From the NCBI RefSeq assembly GCF_019956415.1, contig NZ_JAHBDK010000026.1, forward strand, positions 1 through 64,000: a DNA stretch of 64,000 nt, in the 5' to 3' direction. Shown piece by piece: positions 13,190 to 26,696 of the stretch. The translations under genes and the position numbers were made by a program. Under the pieces are notes generated by a model. That model saw nothing but the letters and a program-made list of their open reading frames with translations. It ran no database searches and was not told the DNA's origin. Source of the stretch: Pseudomonas sp. GL-B-19 (GTDB lineage Bacteria > Pseudomonadota > Gammaproteobacteria > Pseudomonadales > Pseudomonadaceae). The first letter of the stretch is position 1; each line of letters opens with the position of its first letter.

Positions 13190-14644
13190 GGGCCACCTCC
13201 CACGCGGTCAGGGCATGATCGGCCTCGACCAGATCGGAGAAGGCGTGACGCTCGCCGTTGATTTCCTGATAGTCCTCGTGACCTTTACCGGCCAGAACAA
13301 TCACGTCATCCACCGAAGCGCTGGCGATCAACTGGGCAATCGCCTGGCCCCGGCCTGCCACGAAAGTCACTTTATCCACAGCCTTGAAGCCGGCGCGGAT
13401 GTCATCGAAGATCACCGCCGGGTCTTCGGTGCGCGGATTGTCATCGGTCACCAGCACACCGTCGGCCAGACGCTCAACCACTTCAGCCATCAGCGGACGC
13501 TTGCCGCGATCACGATCGCCGCCGCAGCCGAACAGGCACAGCAAGCGACCTTTGGCGTGTGGACGCAGGGCCATCAAGACTTTTTCCAGCGCGTCCGGGG
13601 TGTGCGCGTAATCGACCACCACCAGCGGCTGAGTACCGCCACCCAGGCGCTGCATGCGACCGGCCGGGCCTTCGAGCTTCGGCAGGACGTGGAGGATTTC
13701 GTCCAGCGCGTAATCCAGACCGAGCAAGGCGCCGACCGCGGCCAGTACGTTGCTCAGGTTGAAACGACCGAGCAAGGCGCTGCGCAAATGGTGCTCGCCC
13801 TGAGGCGTCACCAATGTGGCGCGCACACCTTCGTCGTCGAATTGCGCTTCACGGCAATACAGGTAGGCGCTGGTGTCTTCCAGGCTGTAGGTGATCAAAC
13901 GCGACTCACCCTTTTCGGCGGCCAGTTGGCGGCCGAATTCGTCGTCGAGGTTAATCACCCGGCACTTCAAATCGTTCCAGGCAAACAGCCTGGCCTTGGC
14001 TTCGCCGTAGGCCTGCATGGTGCCGTGGTAATCGAGGTGATCGCGGGACAGGTTGGTCATCACCGCCACATCAAACGCCAGCGCGGTCACGCGGCCCTGA
14101 TCCAGACCGTGGGAGGAGACTTCCATGGCAACGGCTTTGGCGCCGGCCTTTTTCAGGTCGGCCAGGGTCGCTTGCACGGCGATCGGGTTCGGCGTGGTGT
14201 GCAGACCGCTTTCCAGCGCGCCGTAGAAACCGGAGCCCAGCGTGCCAACGATGCCGCAGTGTTGGCCCAGCAGATCGAGCGCCTGGGCCACCAGTTGAGT
14301 CACGCTGGTTTTGCCATTGGTGCCGGTCACGCCAATCAGATTCAAGTGACGGCTCGGGTCGCCATAAAAACGCCCGGCGATGTCCGACAGCTGCGCCGCC
14401 AGGCCTTTGACCGGAATCAGCGGCACTTCGGTGATCGGCAATACGGTTGCGCCTTCGACTTCATAAGCCACAGCGGCAGCGCCGCGTTGCAGGGCGTCGG
14501 CGATGTGCGCGCGACCGTCGAAGCGCCCGCCCGGGACGGCGAGAAACAGATCGCCAGCGCGCACGTTGCGGCTGTCGAGTGCCAATTCGCGGATCAACAG
14601 ATCGCGACCGGCGTGGGCAAAAATTTTGTTCAGACTCAGAGACA

Positions 14645-14645
<1 letters not shown>
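13182..14645 (-). CDS. murE: UDP-MurNAc-L-Ala-D-Glu--meso-DAP ligase MurE
   Basis: Mur ligase adding the third stem residue. The DNPR motif at residues 402-405 is the known specificity mark for meso-diaminopimelate over lysine, so the wall is the Gram-negative A1-gamma type. The P-loop GTNGKTS lies at 108-114, with LSRDHLDYHG and VDYAHTPDALE following. Length is 487 residues. The start shares a base with the ftsI stop (TGATG), and the 3' end overlaps murF by 8 nt. Confidence 0.98.
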
Positions 14646-16673
<2,028 letters not shown>

Positions 16674-16677
<4 letters not shown>

Positions 16678-17621
16678 CGCAGCTTCTCCGCCACGCGCAT
16701 GACGGCGCTACGGGAACGTGGGTTGGCTTTGAGTTCGGCCTCGGAGGCGGACTTGGCTTTGCCATGGATTTTGATGATCGGTTCGAAAGCGACGTGACGT
16801 ACCGGCAGGTTGCGCGGCAAGTTGTCGGCTTCACCTTTAACCAGTTTGCGCATGAACAGTTTGACGATGCGGTCTTCCAGCGAGTGGAAGCTGATAACGA
16901 CCAGACGGCCGCCGACTTCCAGGCATTCCAGTGCGGCTTCGAGGCCGGCTTCCAGATCGCCCAGTTCGTTGTTGACGTGAATGCGCAGGCCCTGGAACGC
17001 GCGGGTCGCCGGGTTCTTGCCTTTTTCCCACGCCGGATTGGCGACTTTCAGGACTTCGGCCAGGTCCGCGGTGCGCTCGAACGGCTTGATGTCGCGACGC
17101 TCGGCCACGGCCCGGGCCATACGACCGGAGAAACGTTCTTCGCCATATTCCTTGAACACGCGAGCGATTTCTTCCACCGGTGCGGTGTTGACGAACTCCG
17201 CAGCGCTGATCCCGCGGGATGGGTCCATGCGCATGTCCAGCGGGCCGTCATTGAGGAAACTGAAGCCGCGTTCAGGGTCGTCGAGCTGCGGCGAAGACAC
17301 GCCGAGGTCGAGCAAAACACCACTGACCTTGCCGGCCAGACCGCGCTCGGCGACTTCCGAACCCAGCTCGGCAAAACTGCGCTGCACAACGACAAAGCGG
17401 CCGTCTTCGGCCGCTAGCGTCTGCCCGGTGGCAATCGCTTGAGGATCTTTATCAAATCCAAGCAACCGGCCATCGGGACCCAGCTGGCTCAAGATCAGCC
17501 GGCTGTGCCCGCCGCGCCCGAACGTGCCGTCCAGATAGCAGCCATCAGGACGTACGGCGAGAGCCTCGACGGCTTCGTCAAGCAGTACGGTGATGTGGTT
17601 AAAGCCGCTATCAATAGTCAC
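16674..17621 (-). CDS. rsmH: 16S rRNA m4C1402 methyltransferase RsmH
   Basis: S-adenosylmethionine-dependent N4-methyltransferase acting on C1402 of 16S rRNA; RsmI, also in this window, adds the 2'-O-methyl to the same nucleotide. The 315-residue product begins with [13 protein letters not shown] and has the SAM-binding loop [26 protein letters not shown], and the late motif [11 protein letters not shown]. It overlaps mraZ by 4 nt. Older names are mraW and yabC. Confidence 0.97.
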
Positions 17622-18073
17622 AGGATCAAATCACGCAGTTCATCAGGCATAGAGCCCGGTTGTTGAATAGCAGCCAGGTCAGCGGCAGAAACCGCATCCC
17701 AGGCATCCTCGTCCCACAATTGGAACTTGTTCAGTTGGCCTACCAACATCGCGCGCTTATCCAACTTGGCATATTCACGAAGACGCGGTGGAACCAGAAA
17801 ACGACCACTGCCATCGAGCTCGAGGTCGACGGCATTACCAATCAGTAAACGTTGCAGGCGGCGGTTCTCTTCGCGAAGCGAAGGCAGTGCGCGCAGTTTG
17901 GTTTCAATAACTTCCCACTCATCGAGGGGATAAACACACAAACATGGATCAACGGCGTCAATTGTGACGATTAACTGACCGGAACTACGCGAAACGAGCT
18001 CGTCACGGTACCGGCTCGGCATGGCGAGTCGGCCCTTTGCATCGAGACTGATAGCGTTAGCTCCGCGAAACAC
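17618..18073 (-). CDS. mraZ: Transcriptional regulator MraZ
   Basis: First gene of the dcw cluster, encoding a 151-residue ring-forming DNA-binding protein. It has two AbrB/SpoVT-like halves, each with a DxxGRxxxP-type motif ([17 protein letters not shown] and [17 protein letters not shown]). The start codon is GTG, as the frame MFRGANAIS requires. MraZ is known to repress its own cluster by binding repeated TGG-type boxes in front of mraZ. Three such boxes are present here at 18116-18141, so autoregulation is a firm inference. Confidence 0.97.
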   Translation of the reverse strand: MFRGANAISLDAKGRLAMPSRYRDELVSRSSGQLIVTIDAVDPCLCVYPLDEWEVIETKLRALPSLREENRRLQRLLIGNAVDLELDGSGRFLVPPRLREYAKLDKRAMLVGQLNKFQLWDEDAWDAVSAADLAAIQQPGSMPDELRDLIL

Positions 18074-18115
18074 GTCAGCGTCTCTCCAAATTTTAGCGTT
18101 TTACGTTCAAAAAAC

Positions 18116-18141
18116 CCACTTCATGCCACTTTCCGCCACTT
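18116..18141 (-). promoter_or_regulatory. MraZ operator: three AAGTGG boxes at 10-bp spacing
   Basis: On the minus strand AAGTGG occurs at 18141-18136, 18131-18126 and 18121-18116, exactly one helical turn apart. A degenerate fourth copy (TAGTGT) lies just upstream. The array starts immediately downstream of the -10 box and covers the probable transcription start. MraZ binding to direct repeats with this core and period is established in E. coli and Mycoplasma. Confidence 0.9.
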
Positions 18142-18147
18142 GTGCAC

Positions 18148-18177
18148 ACTATAGGAATGCGGCCACCGCACCGTCAA
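18148..18177 (-). promoter_or_regulatory. Sigma-70 promoter of mraZ / dcw cluster
   Basis: Minus-strand -35 TTGACG (18177-18172) and -10 TATAGT (18153-18148) are separated by 18 bp. The start should fall near 18141, inside the MraZ boxes. This is the strongest promoter match in the cluster. Confidence 0.85.
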
Positions 18178-18420
18178 GGCGCGGATTAAAGGAAAACCCT
18201 TACAGAACTGAGATTTAGGAGCGTAGGAGGAGGTGTTACGGAAATCCGACGTGTCATCACACTCAATAACTTGAGTCAGCACAGAGAGCTGCGCTCGAAA
18301 GTTAAAGTAGTTTGTTAAGAGTAAGATTTTTTTGGTATTACGAAAGTGCTTCTGCTGATGATTCGGTAAGGAGGGAATTTGCCACTACCAGCGCCCTGCT
18401 CAAAGATTCAAACAGGGAGG
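18178..18420. other. AT-rich intergenic stretch between mraZ promoter and rnpB
   Basis: About 240 nt with no plausible gene and a lower GC content than its surroundings. It holds a small inverted repeat ACTCAA/TTGAGT at 18261-18276 and A/T-rich runs. It may carry further upstream dcw promoters or regulator sites. Nothing specific can be assigned. Confidence 0.5.
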
Positions 18421-18431
18421 AAAAAAAGGTG
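18421..18431 (-). terminator. 3' T-run of rnpB
   Basis: Minus-strand sequence just past the RNase P RNA 3' end reads CACC then seven T. The closing helix of the RNA itself would act as the terminator stem. Confidence 0.7.
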
Positions 18432-18784
18432 GAGAGTCGATCTGTAAGCCGGGTTCTGTCTTGAACAGTCATTCGTCTACGATGGCCATCACTGGACATC
18501 TTTAGCAACCTACCCGGTCCCAGCGCGGGCCACGCCTTGGGACCCTATTTGGTCTTGCTCCAAGTGGGGTTTACCTAGCCACGAACTGTTGCCAGACGTG
18601 CGGTGCGCTCTTACCGCACCTTTTCACCCTTACCGGCGCCGAAGCGCTTAGGCGGTTATTTTCTGTGGCACTTTCCGTAGGCTCACGCCTCCCAGGCATT
18701 ACCTGGCACTTCGCCCTATGGAGCCCGGACTTTCCTCCCCCCCCTAATTTTCATAGAGGGCAGCGACTGTCCGATCGACTCTCC
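18430..18784 (-). ncRNA. rnpB: RNase P RNA
   Basis: Type A bacterial RNase P RNA, the catalytic subunit that trims tRNA 5' leaders, about 355 nt. On the minus strand the 5' end GAGAGTCGATCGGACAG pairs with the 3' end CAGATCGACTCTCC to form P1/P4 regions. The universal blocks GAGGAAAGTCCGGGCTCC, GTGAAAAGGTGCGG and GGTAAACCCCACTTGGAG are all present. Its place between the dcw cluster and rsmI is the same as in P. aeruginosa. Exact ends are estimated to within a few bases. Confidence 0.97.
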
Positions 18785-18791
18785 GCCGCAA

Positions 18792-18820
18792 AGGTTAACG
18801 GCAGAGCGGCCGAAGAACAA
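18792..18820 (-). promoter_or_regulatory. Probable promoter of rnpB
   Basis: Minus-strand TTGTTC (18820-18815) and TAACCT (18797-18792) with 17-bp spacing. The start expected 7-8 nt downstream matches the predicted 5' end of RNase P RNA. Confidence 0.65.
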
Positions 18821-18856
18821 GCGCTAAACGCCTTTGCCCCCCCTGCACGTCGGGTT

Positions 18857-19762
18857 TTACTCGCCCTTCTGCTTATCCAGCGCAACCTGATACAGCACAT
18901 TCTTGCGCTCGCCGGTGATTTGCGCAGCCAAGGCGGCCGCACGCTTGAGCGGCATCTCTTCGAGCAACAGGTTGAGGATGCGCATCGCTTCGCTGCTGAC
19001 CGCATCTTCAGTCTCAGGCGCAGCCCAGCCGGCCACCAGCACCACACATTCACCGCGCTGCTGATTGCTGTCCGACTCGACGAACTCACGCAACTCGGCC
19101 AATGGCAGACCTTTAAGGGTTTCAAAGGTTTTAGTGATTTCACGAGCCAGCAACGCCTGACGCTCGCCACCGAACACCAGCTCCATGTCTTGCAGGCATT
19201 CAAGAATGCGGTGCGGAGCTTCGTAGAAAATCAGCGTGCGCGGCTCTTCCTTTACCAGCTCAAGACGAGCCCGGCGACCGACCGCCTTGGCCGGCAGAAA
19301 GCCCTCAAAGATAAACCGGTCGGATGGCAAACCCGCTGCCGACAGAGCCGCGATCAATGCGCAGGCTCCCGGCACCGGCACCACATTGATCCCCGCAGCA
19401 CGAGCCTGACGCACCAAGTGATACCCGGGATCAGAAATCAACGGCGTGCCGGCATCGGATATCAGCGCCACGTCGTCGCCTGCCAGCAGACGCGTGATAA
19501 AGCGGCTACCTTCATCCCGCTCGTTGTGTTCGTGACACGCTGCCAGCGGCGTGGGAATACCGAAATGCTGCATCAATCGCTGGGAGTGGCGAGTATCTTC
19601 GGCGGCAATCAACGCCACCTCACGAAGGATCTTCAGCGCACGCGCACTGATGTCGTCCAGGTTGCCGATGGGCGTCGCCACCACATAAAGCGAGCCAGCA
19701 GCGGAATTCAAAGCACCTGGAGCAGTCAAAGCGCACACCTCATGATCGGTAAAAAGTGACAT
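18857..19762 (-). CDS. rsmI: 16S rRNA 2'-O-ribose C1402 methyltransferase RsmI
   Basis: Tetrapyrrole-methylase-fold enzyme that 2'-O-methylates C1402 of 16S rRNA, the base also modified by RsmH. The 301-residue product has an N-terminal extension, then LYVVATPIGNLDDIS, AEDTRHSQRLM, the SAM loop SDAGTPLISDPGYHLV, and PGACALIAALSAAGLPSDRF. It is divergent from lpoA; the same divergent pair is found in E. coli (yraL/yraM). Confidence 0.97.
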   Translation of the reverse strand: MSLFTDHEVCALTAPGALNSAAGSLYVVATPIGNLDDISARALKILREVALIAAEDTRHSQRLMQHFGIPTPLAACHEHNERDEGSRFITRLLAGDDVALISDAGTPLISDPGYHLVRQARAAGINVVPVPGACALIAALSAAGLPSDRFIFEGFLPAKAVGRRARLELVKEEPRTLIFYEAPHRILECLQDMELVFGGERQALLAREITKTFETLKGLPLAELREFVESDSNQQRGECVVLVAGWAAPETEDAVSSEAMRILNLLLEEMPLKRAAALAAQITGERKNVLYQVALDKQKGE

Positions 19763-19937
19763 TGTAGCGCGTAGCGCGCTCGCGATACGCCTGGCCCTTC
19801 CCGGGTTTTCCCGCCTTTTGTGCAGTGTTGCAACATTTACACGAGCTAAATTGATCGATTCACGCCAGTAACATCGCGCCCCGGCCAGTGCTTGGGTACA
19901 ATTCCACGCTAATTTGATCGAGTAACAGGAACACTAC

Positions 19938-21748
19938 ATGATCGCTTGCCTGCGGCTGTTTACTGCCCTCTGCCTCGCTGCCTTGCTGGCGGCTTGCGCC
20001 AGCTCGCCCTCCTCCAGCCTTGGCGAAGTTCCACGGACCCCGAATGCCAGCGTCGAGCAACTGCTCGGGCAGGCCAATCAAAGCAAAGACCCGGAAGAAG
20101 CTGCCCTGCTGCGCCTGAGCGCCGCAGACGTGGCCTACCGCCAAGGGAATGCCGGCCAGTCCGCGCAAATCCTGCAGCAGGTTCCGGTCGAGCAACTCAA
20201 GCCAGGCCCACAAGTCTTCGCCAGTACGCTGGCGGCGGAACTGGCGATGGTGCGCAACCAGCCCAAAGCGGCGCTGACGGCCTTGAGCCATCCGAGCTTG
20301 CAACGCCTGAGCGAACTGCCGGCTGAGCAACAGGTTCGCACCGGCACAGTCCATGCCCGCGCCCTTGAAGCAGATGGCCAAACGCTGGCTGCCGCACGGG
20401 AGCGTATTTTTATCGCGCCAATGCTGAGCGGTGAAGCGGCCAGCAAAAACCACGATGCGATCTGGATCCTGATCGCTTCCCTGCCCACCGACCAACTGCA
20501 GCCCACCACCTCCGACGACCTCGGCGGCTGGATGGGCCTGGCACTGGCGGTGAAAACGGCCGGGACGCTGGAGCAACAACAAGCAGCAATCGATAACTGG
20601 CGCGCGCAAAACCCTAAACACCCGGCCGCCATTCATCTGCCGTTGGCACTGACCAACCTCAAGGACCTGGCCAGCCAACCCCTGAGCAAGATTGCCCTGC
20701 TGTTGCCACAAGACGGCCAGCTGGCATCGGTCGGCAAAGCATTGCGCGAAGGCTTCATGGCCGCTTACTACCAGGCCCAACAAACCGGCCAGAAGCCACC
20801 CGCCATCGAGTTTTATGACAGCTCGAAGCTGACGTCGATGGACGAGTTCTACCGCAAGGCCCAGGCCGATGGCGTGCAACTGGTGGTCGGCCCGCTGGAA
20901 AAACCACTGGTTAAACAGCTTAGCGCCCGCCCGCAATTGCCGATCACCACCCTGGCGCTGAACTACAGCGAAGGCGAACAAGGCCCGGCGCAACTGTTTC
21001 AGTTTGGCCTGGCCGCTGAAGACGAAGCCCGCGAAGTGTCTCGCCGCGCGCGCGCCGATGGCCTGCATCGCGCCGCGATCATGGTGCCAAAAGGCGAATG
21101 GGGCGATCGCGTACTCCGCGCATTCAGCCAGGACTGGCAAGCCAACGGCGGCACCATAGTTGTCACCGAGCGCGTAGACCAACCGGTTCAACTGGCCCAG
21201 CAGATTGCTGACATGTTCCAGCTGCGCCAGAGCGAAGGCCGCGCGAAAAGCCTGCAAAGCACCGTTGGCTCGCAGGTTGCCGCCCAGCCTTCGCGTCGCC
21301 AGGACATTGAATTCATCTTCCTGGCCGCCACTCCGCAACAGGCTCAACAGATCAAACCGACCCTGAACTTCCAATACGCAGGTGACGTACCGGTTTACGC
21401 CACCTCCCACGTGTACAGTGCCAGCGGCGACGTGAATCAGTACAACGATATGAACGGCATTCGCTTCTGCGAAACTCCGTGGTTGCTGGACGCCAATGAT
21501 CCGCTGCGCAGGCAGGTTACGGCTCAATGGCCACAAGCCTCCGGCAGCCTCGGTCGCCTGTATGCCATGGGCGTCGATGCTTACCGCCTGGCGCCACGCC
21601 TGGGGCAACTCAAAGCCTTGCCGGACAGCCGCCTCGAAGGTCAGTCGGGCAGCCTGAGCTTGACTCAGAACCAACGCGTCGTGCGTCAGCTGCCGTGGGC
21701 TCAGTTCGTCAATGGCCAGGTTCAACGCCTTCCAGGCACCCCGAACTG

Positions 21749-21749
<1 letters not shown>
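19938..21749 (+). CDS. lpoA: Penicillin-binding protein activator LpoA
   Basis: Outer-membrane lipoprotein that reaches through the periplasm to stimulate PBP1a-type synthases. The 603-residue precursor has a lipobox ending in LAAC with Cys20. An N-terminal TPR-like helical region (about 40-250) follows, then a periplasmic-binding-protein-like domain (about 255-600, starting SKIALLLPQDGQLASVGKALREG). It begins the lpoA-yraN-diaA-dolP run, and its stop overlaps the yraN start (TGATG). In P. aeruginosa PBP1a is activated by a different protein (LpoP) in part, so the partner here is inferred. Confidence 0.93.
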
Positions 21750-23384
<1,635 letters not shown>

Positions 23385-23394
23385 CACCTGCTCG

Positions 23395-23464
23395 CCGTAG
23401 GAGCACGACTTGCCGGCGATGGCGTCTTTGAAATCGCCATCGCGAGCAAGCTCGGCTCCTACGG
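23395..23464. repeat. REPIN (GTAGGAGC type)
   Basis: Two inverted REP units at 23395-23424 and 23435-23464 with matching ends (CCGTAGGAGC / GCTCCTACGG) and several mismatches in the middle, separated by 10 nt. It lies between the convergent dolP and sspB ends. Confidence 0.85.
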
Positions 23465-23471
23465 AAGTAAT

Positions 23472-23503
23472 AAAAAAGGCGATCCTCTCGGATCGCCTTT
23501 TTT
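23472..23503. terminator. Bidirectional terminator dolP / sspB
   Basis: A perfect 14-bp stem (AAAAAAGGCGATCC / GGATCGCCTTTTTT) with a 4-nt loop. It has A-runs on one side and T-runs on the other, so it can stop transcription from both convergent genes. Confidence 0.93.
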
Positions 23504-23504
23504 A

Positions 23505-23918
23505 TTACTTCACCACTTTCAAACTGGGTCGACCGCTGGGACGCGGCGGCTCGCTGTCGGGTGGCGGAATATCATCATCCGGCTCGATCTCTTCCTCGTC
23601 TTCCATAGGCGATTCCAGATCAAACACCATGCCCTGGCCATTCTCCCGGGCGTAAATCCCAAGGATCGAGGCGATAGGCACGTACAAGGTGTGCGGCACG
23701 CCACCGAAACGCCCTTCGAAACTGACCGCCTCGTTATCCATGTGAAGATGACGCACGGCTTGCGGCGACACGTTCAAGACAATTTGTCCGTCACTGGCAA
23801 AACCCTGAGGCACCTGCACCGACGGATACTCGGAATTGACCAGCATGTGCGGGGTGCAATCGTTGTCCACAATCCACTCGTAGAGCGCGCGGACCAGATA
23901 AGGTCGACTGGAGTTCAT
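23505..23918 (-). CDS. sspB: ClpXP protease specificity-enhancing factor SspB
   Basis: Adaptor that delivers ssrA-tagged peptides to ClpXP. The 137 residues comprise the folded substrate-binding domain (about 1-105, starting SSRPYLVRALYEWIVDND) and a flexible acidic/proline tail. The tail ends in the ClpX-docking peptide RPSLKVVK. An AAGGAG site precedes the ATG. It follows sspA by 16 nt, the same pairing as in E. coli. Confidence 0.97.
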   Translation of the reverse strand: MNSSRPYLVRALYEWIVDNDCTPHMLVNSEYPSVQVPQGFASDGQIVLNVSPQAVRHLHMDNEAVSFEGRFGGVPHTLYVPIASILGIYARENGQGMVFDLESPMEDEEEIEPDDDIPPPDSEPPRPSGRPSLKVVK

Positions 23919-23934
23919 AGCGGCTCCTTAAGCC

Positions 23935-24552
23935 TTAGCGCATATCGCGTTCGACACCAGACAGACTCGCCTGGAAAGCCTCACGCGCAAACGAGCGCTC
24001 CATATAATCAAGCAGCGGCTTGGCAGGCCGCGGCAGTTCAATACCCAAAATCGGCAAGCGCCAGAGTATTGGTAATAGGCAGCAATCCACCAGACTTTGT
24101 TCCTCACTGAGGAAAAACGGCTTATCGGCGAATAACGGCGACACGCCAGTCAGGCTTTCGCGCAGCTCTTTACGAGCGACGACGCGGGCAGCTTCCTTGG
24201 ACCGTGAATCCAGGATCAGATCCACCAGGCCACACCAGTCACGCTGAATACGATGAATCAGCAGACGGCTGTTGGCACGCGCCACTGGATAAACCGGCAA
24301 CAAAGGCGGGTGCGGGTAACGCTCATCCAGATATTCCATCACCACGGTCGACTCCCACAACGCCAAGTCACGATCGACCAGGGTGGGCAGGCTTCCGTAA
24401 GGGTTCACCTCAATCAGTTTAGGCGGCTGACGACCAGCTTCCACGTAAATGATCTCGGCGCTGACACCCTTCTCTGCAAGTACGATACGCACTCGGTGGG
24501 AATAGTGGTCGGCGGGGTCGGAGTAACAGGCCAACCGATTGGTCACGCCCAT
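23935..24552 (-). CDS. sspA: Stringent starvation protein A (SspA)
   Basis: RNA-polymerase-associated protein with a glutathione-S-transferase fold, which in Pseudomonas contributes to stress and virulence gene control. The 205-residue protein shows the thioredoxin-like N domain ([20 protein letters not shown], then [19 protein letters not shown]) and an all-helical C domain. A GAGGAGG site precedes the ATG. It lies downstream of petC on the same strand, separated by a striking nested hairpin. Confidence 0.95.
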   Translation of the reverse strand: MGVTNRLACYSDPADHYSHRVRIVLAEKGVSAEIIYVEAGRQPPKLIEVNPYGSLPTLVDRDLALWESTVVMEYLDERYPHPPLLPVYPVARANSRLLIHRIQRDWCGLVDLILDSRSKEAARVVARKELRESLTGVSPLFADKPFFLSEEQSLVDCCLLPILWRLPILGIELPRPAKPLLDYMERSFAREAFQASLSGVERDMR

Positions 24553-24597
24553 GGCGGTCCTCCTCGCTTGTTGAAATTATCGGAAGCGGAAAAACGA

Positions 24598-24673
24598 GCG
24601 CGCCCAGAGGGCGCCTCCCGTAACGCCTGGATCACCAGGCTCGTTACACCTTCAGAGGCGCCCTTGGGCGCGC
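24598..24673 (-). other. Nested double hairpin between petC and sspA
   Basis: Outer arms 24598-24617 and 24655-24673 pair over 17 bp with one small internal loop (GCGCGCCC...GGGCGCCTC against GAGGCGCCC..GGGCGCGC). Inside them, GTAACG/CGTTAC and CCTGG/CCAGG (24620-24647) form a second stem. No long T-run follows on the minus strand, so it need not terminate. It may instead be a processing or partial-termination element. Confidence 0.75.
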
Positions 24674-24702
24674 GCGATTAACAGCAATTGCTTGAAGCTT
24701 TA

Positions 24703-25485
24703 TCAGTGCACATCCTTCCAGTATTCGCGCTTGAGCAAATAAGCGAATACGAAGAAGAACGCCAGGTACAGCAAGACGTATGTACCGATGCGCTGATGTT
24801 GCAGCTTAACCGGGTTAGCCGAGTAAGCCAGGAAGGTTACCAGATTCTTGACCTTCTCATCGAACTGCTCTTCGGTCAGAGCACCGCTTTTCGGCACGAT
24901 GGTCATCTGATCGCATGCTTCATGAGTCAAAGGCGTACCGGTCAACGGGTCAAATTGCTTCTTGCCGTCTTCGACGATCTGAACCTGCTTGCAACCGATA
25001 ATCTGACGACCTTGCAGGCCAGCCAGCACGTTAGGCATACCGACGTTCGGGAAGACCTTGTTGTTCACGCCCCACGGACGCGACGGATCTTCGTAGAAAG
25101 ACTTCAGGTAGCCGTAGAGCCAGTCAGTACCACGAACACGAGCCACCAGCGTCAGATCGGGCGGAGCCGCGCCGAACCAGGCCTTGGCGTCTGCCGGCTG
25201 CATGCCGATGTTCATGTGGTCGCCAATCTTGGCGCCGGTGAGCACCAGCTTCGAGAGCATCAGATCATGGGGAACGCCAATATCATCGGCAACACGCTCG
25301 TAGCGTTGGAACTTGGCACTGTGGCAGCCCATGCAGTAGTTGGCAAAGGTACGCGCGCCATCCTGCAAGGCCGCCTTGTCAGAAACGTCGATGTCGACCT
25401 TTTCCAGCTCAGGACCACCGTGCTCAGCCCCAAAGGACAGAACAGGCATAGCAGCAAGAATCAGTACAGCAAATAGCTTTCTCAT
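24703..25485 (-). CDS. petC: Cytochrome c1 of the bc1 complex
   Basis: Haem c subunit of ubiquinol-cytochrome c reductase, periplasmic and held by a C-terminal membrane helix. The 260-residue precursor has a signal peptide (cleavage likely after SFGAE), the haem-attachment motif CMGCH (YCMGCHSAKF), a methionine-ligand region, and a terminal helix (TYVLLYLAFFFVFAYLL). Its ATG overlaps the petB stop (TGATG). Confidence 0.97.
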   Translation of the reverse strand: MRKLFAVLILAAMPVLSFGAEHGGPELEKVDIDVSDKAALQDGARTFANYCMGCHSAKFQRYERVADDIGVPHDLMLSKLVLTGAKIGDHMNIGMQPADAKAWFGAAPPDLTLVARVRGTDWLYGYLKSFYEDPSRPWGVNNKVFPNVGMPNVLAGLQGRQIIGCKQVQIVEDGKKQFDPLTGTPLTHEACDQMTIVPKSGALTEEQFDEKVKNLVTFLAYSANPVKLQHQRIGTYVLLYLAFFFVFAYLLKREYWKDVH

Positions 25486-26696
25486 CAGCCAGTCACCCTT
25501 TCCGGAACCGGTTTGGTCTTTTCAAGCCTGGTGTAGAACGGCATCAGAATGAAATAGGCGAAGTACAGGAACGTACACACCTGCGACAGCAACGTCCGCT
25601 CTGGCGTTGGGGCCAATACGCCCAGCACACCCAGGATCACGAACGAGATGCAGAACACCCACAGCCAGATCTTGCTCAGCCAGCCTTTGTAGCGCATCGA
25701 CTTGACCGGGCTGCGGTCCAGCCACGGCAGGACGAACAGCACGGCGATGGCTGCACCCATGGCGATGACACCCAGTAGCTTGTCCGGAATCGCCCGCAGA
25801 ATCGCGTAGAACGGGGTGAAGTACCAGACCGGAGCAATGTGCTCTGGGGTCTTGAAGGCGTTCGCCACTTCGAAGTTCGGCTTCTCGAGGAAGTAACCGC
25901 CCATTTCCGGGAAGAAGAACACGATCGAGCAGAAGATGAACAGGAACACCACCACGCCGACGATATCTTTCACGGTGTAGTACGGGTGGAAGGCAATGCC
26001 GTCCAGCGGTACGCCGTTTTCGTCTTTGTATTTCTTGATGTCGACACCGTCCGGGTTGTTCGAACCGACTTCGTGCAACGCCAGAACGTGCAGCACCACC
26101 AGACCAAGGATCACGATCGGCAAGGCAACAACGTGCAGGGCGAAGAAGCGGTTCAGGGTAATACCGGAAATCAGGTAGTCACCACGGATCCACTGGGTCA
26201 GGTCGTTACCGATGACCGGGATCGCACCGAACAGCGAGATAATCACCTGGGCACCCCAGTAGGACATCTGGCCCCACGGCAGCAGGTAACCCATGAAGGC
26301 TTCAGCCATCAGCGCCAGGTAGATCAGCATGCCGAAGACCCACACCAGCTCACGCGGCTTCTGGTACGAACCGTAGAGCAAGCCACGGAACATGTGCAGA
26401 TAAACCACGATGAAGAACGCCGAAGCGCCAGTGGAGTGCAACAGACGCAGGATCGAGCCGTACTCGACGTCGCGCATGATGTATTCGACGGAAGCAAACG
26501 CCTCTTCCGCCGACGGGTTGTAGCTCATGGTCAGCCAGACACCGGTGACGATCTGGTTAACCAGAACGAGCAGCGCCAGGGAACCAAAGAAATAGAAGAA
26601 GTTGAAGTTCTTCGGGGCGTAGTACTTGCTGAGATGGTCTTCCCACATTTTGGTCGCGGGAAAGCGCGCATCAACCCAATCCATGAACTTGCTCAT
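25485..26696 (-). CDS. petB: Cytochrome b of the bc1 complex
   Basis: Membrane core of the bc1 complex carrying two haems b and both quinone sites. The ATG at 26696 overlaps the petA stop (403 residues); a GTG one codon earlier is possible. Eight-helix layout is seen, with the four haem histidines in helices B and D (for example HSTGASAFFIVVYLHMFRG and FFALHVVALPIVILGLVVLH) and the quinol-site motif close to PEWY (here PVWYF). It lies in petABC with one-base overlaps. Confidence 0.97.
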   Translation of the reverse strand: MSKFMDWVDARFPATKMWEDHLSKYYAPKNFNFFYFFGSLALLVLVNQIVTGVWLTMSYNPSAEEAFASVEYIMRDVEYGSILRLLHSTGASAFFIVVYLHMFRGLLYGSYQKPRELVWVFGMLIYLALMAEAFMGYLLPWGQMSYWGAQVIISLFGAIPVIGNDLTQWIRGDYLISGITLNRFFALHVVALPIVILGLVVLHVLALHEVGSNNPDGVDIKKYKDENGVPLDGIAFHPYYTVKDIVGVVVFLFIFCSIVFFFPEMGGYFLEKPNFEVANAFKTPEHIAPVWYFTPFYAILRAIPDKLLGVIAMGAAIAVLFVLPWLDRSPVKSMRYKGWLSKIWLWVFCISFVILGVLGVLAPTPERTLLSQVCTFLYFAYFILMPFYTRLEKTKPVPERVTG

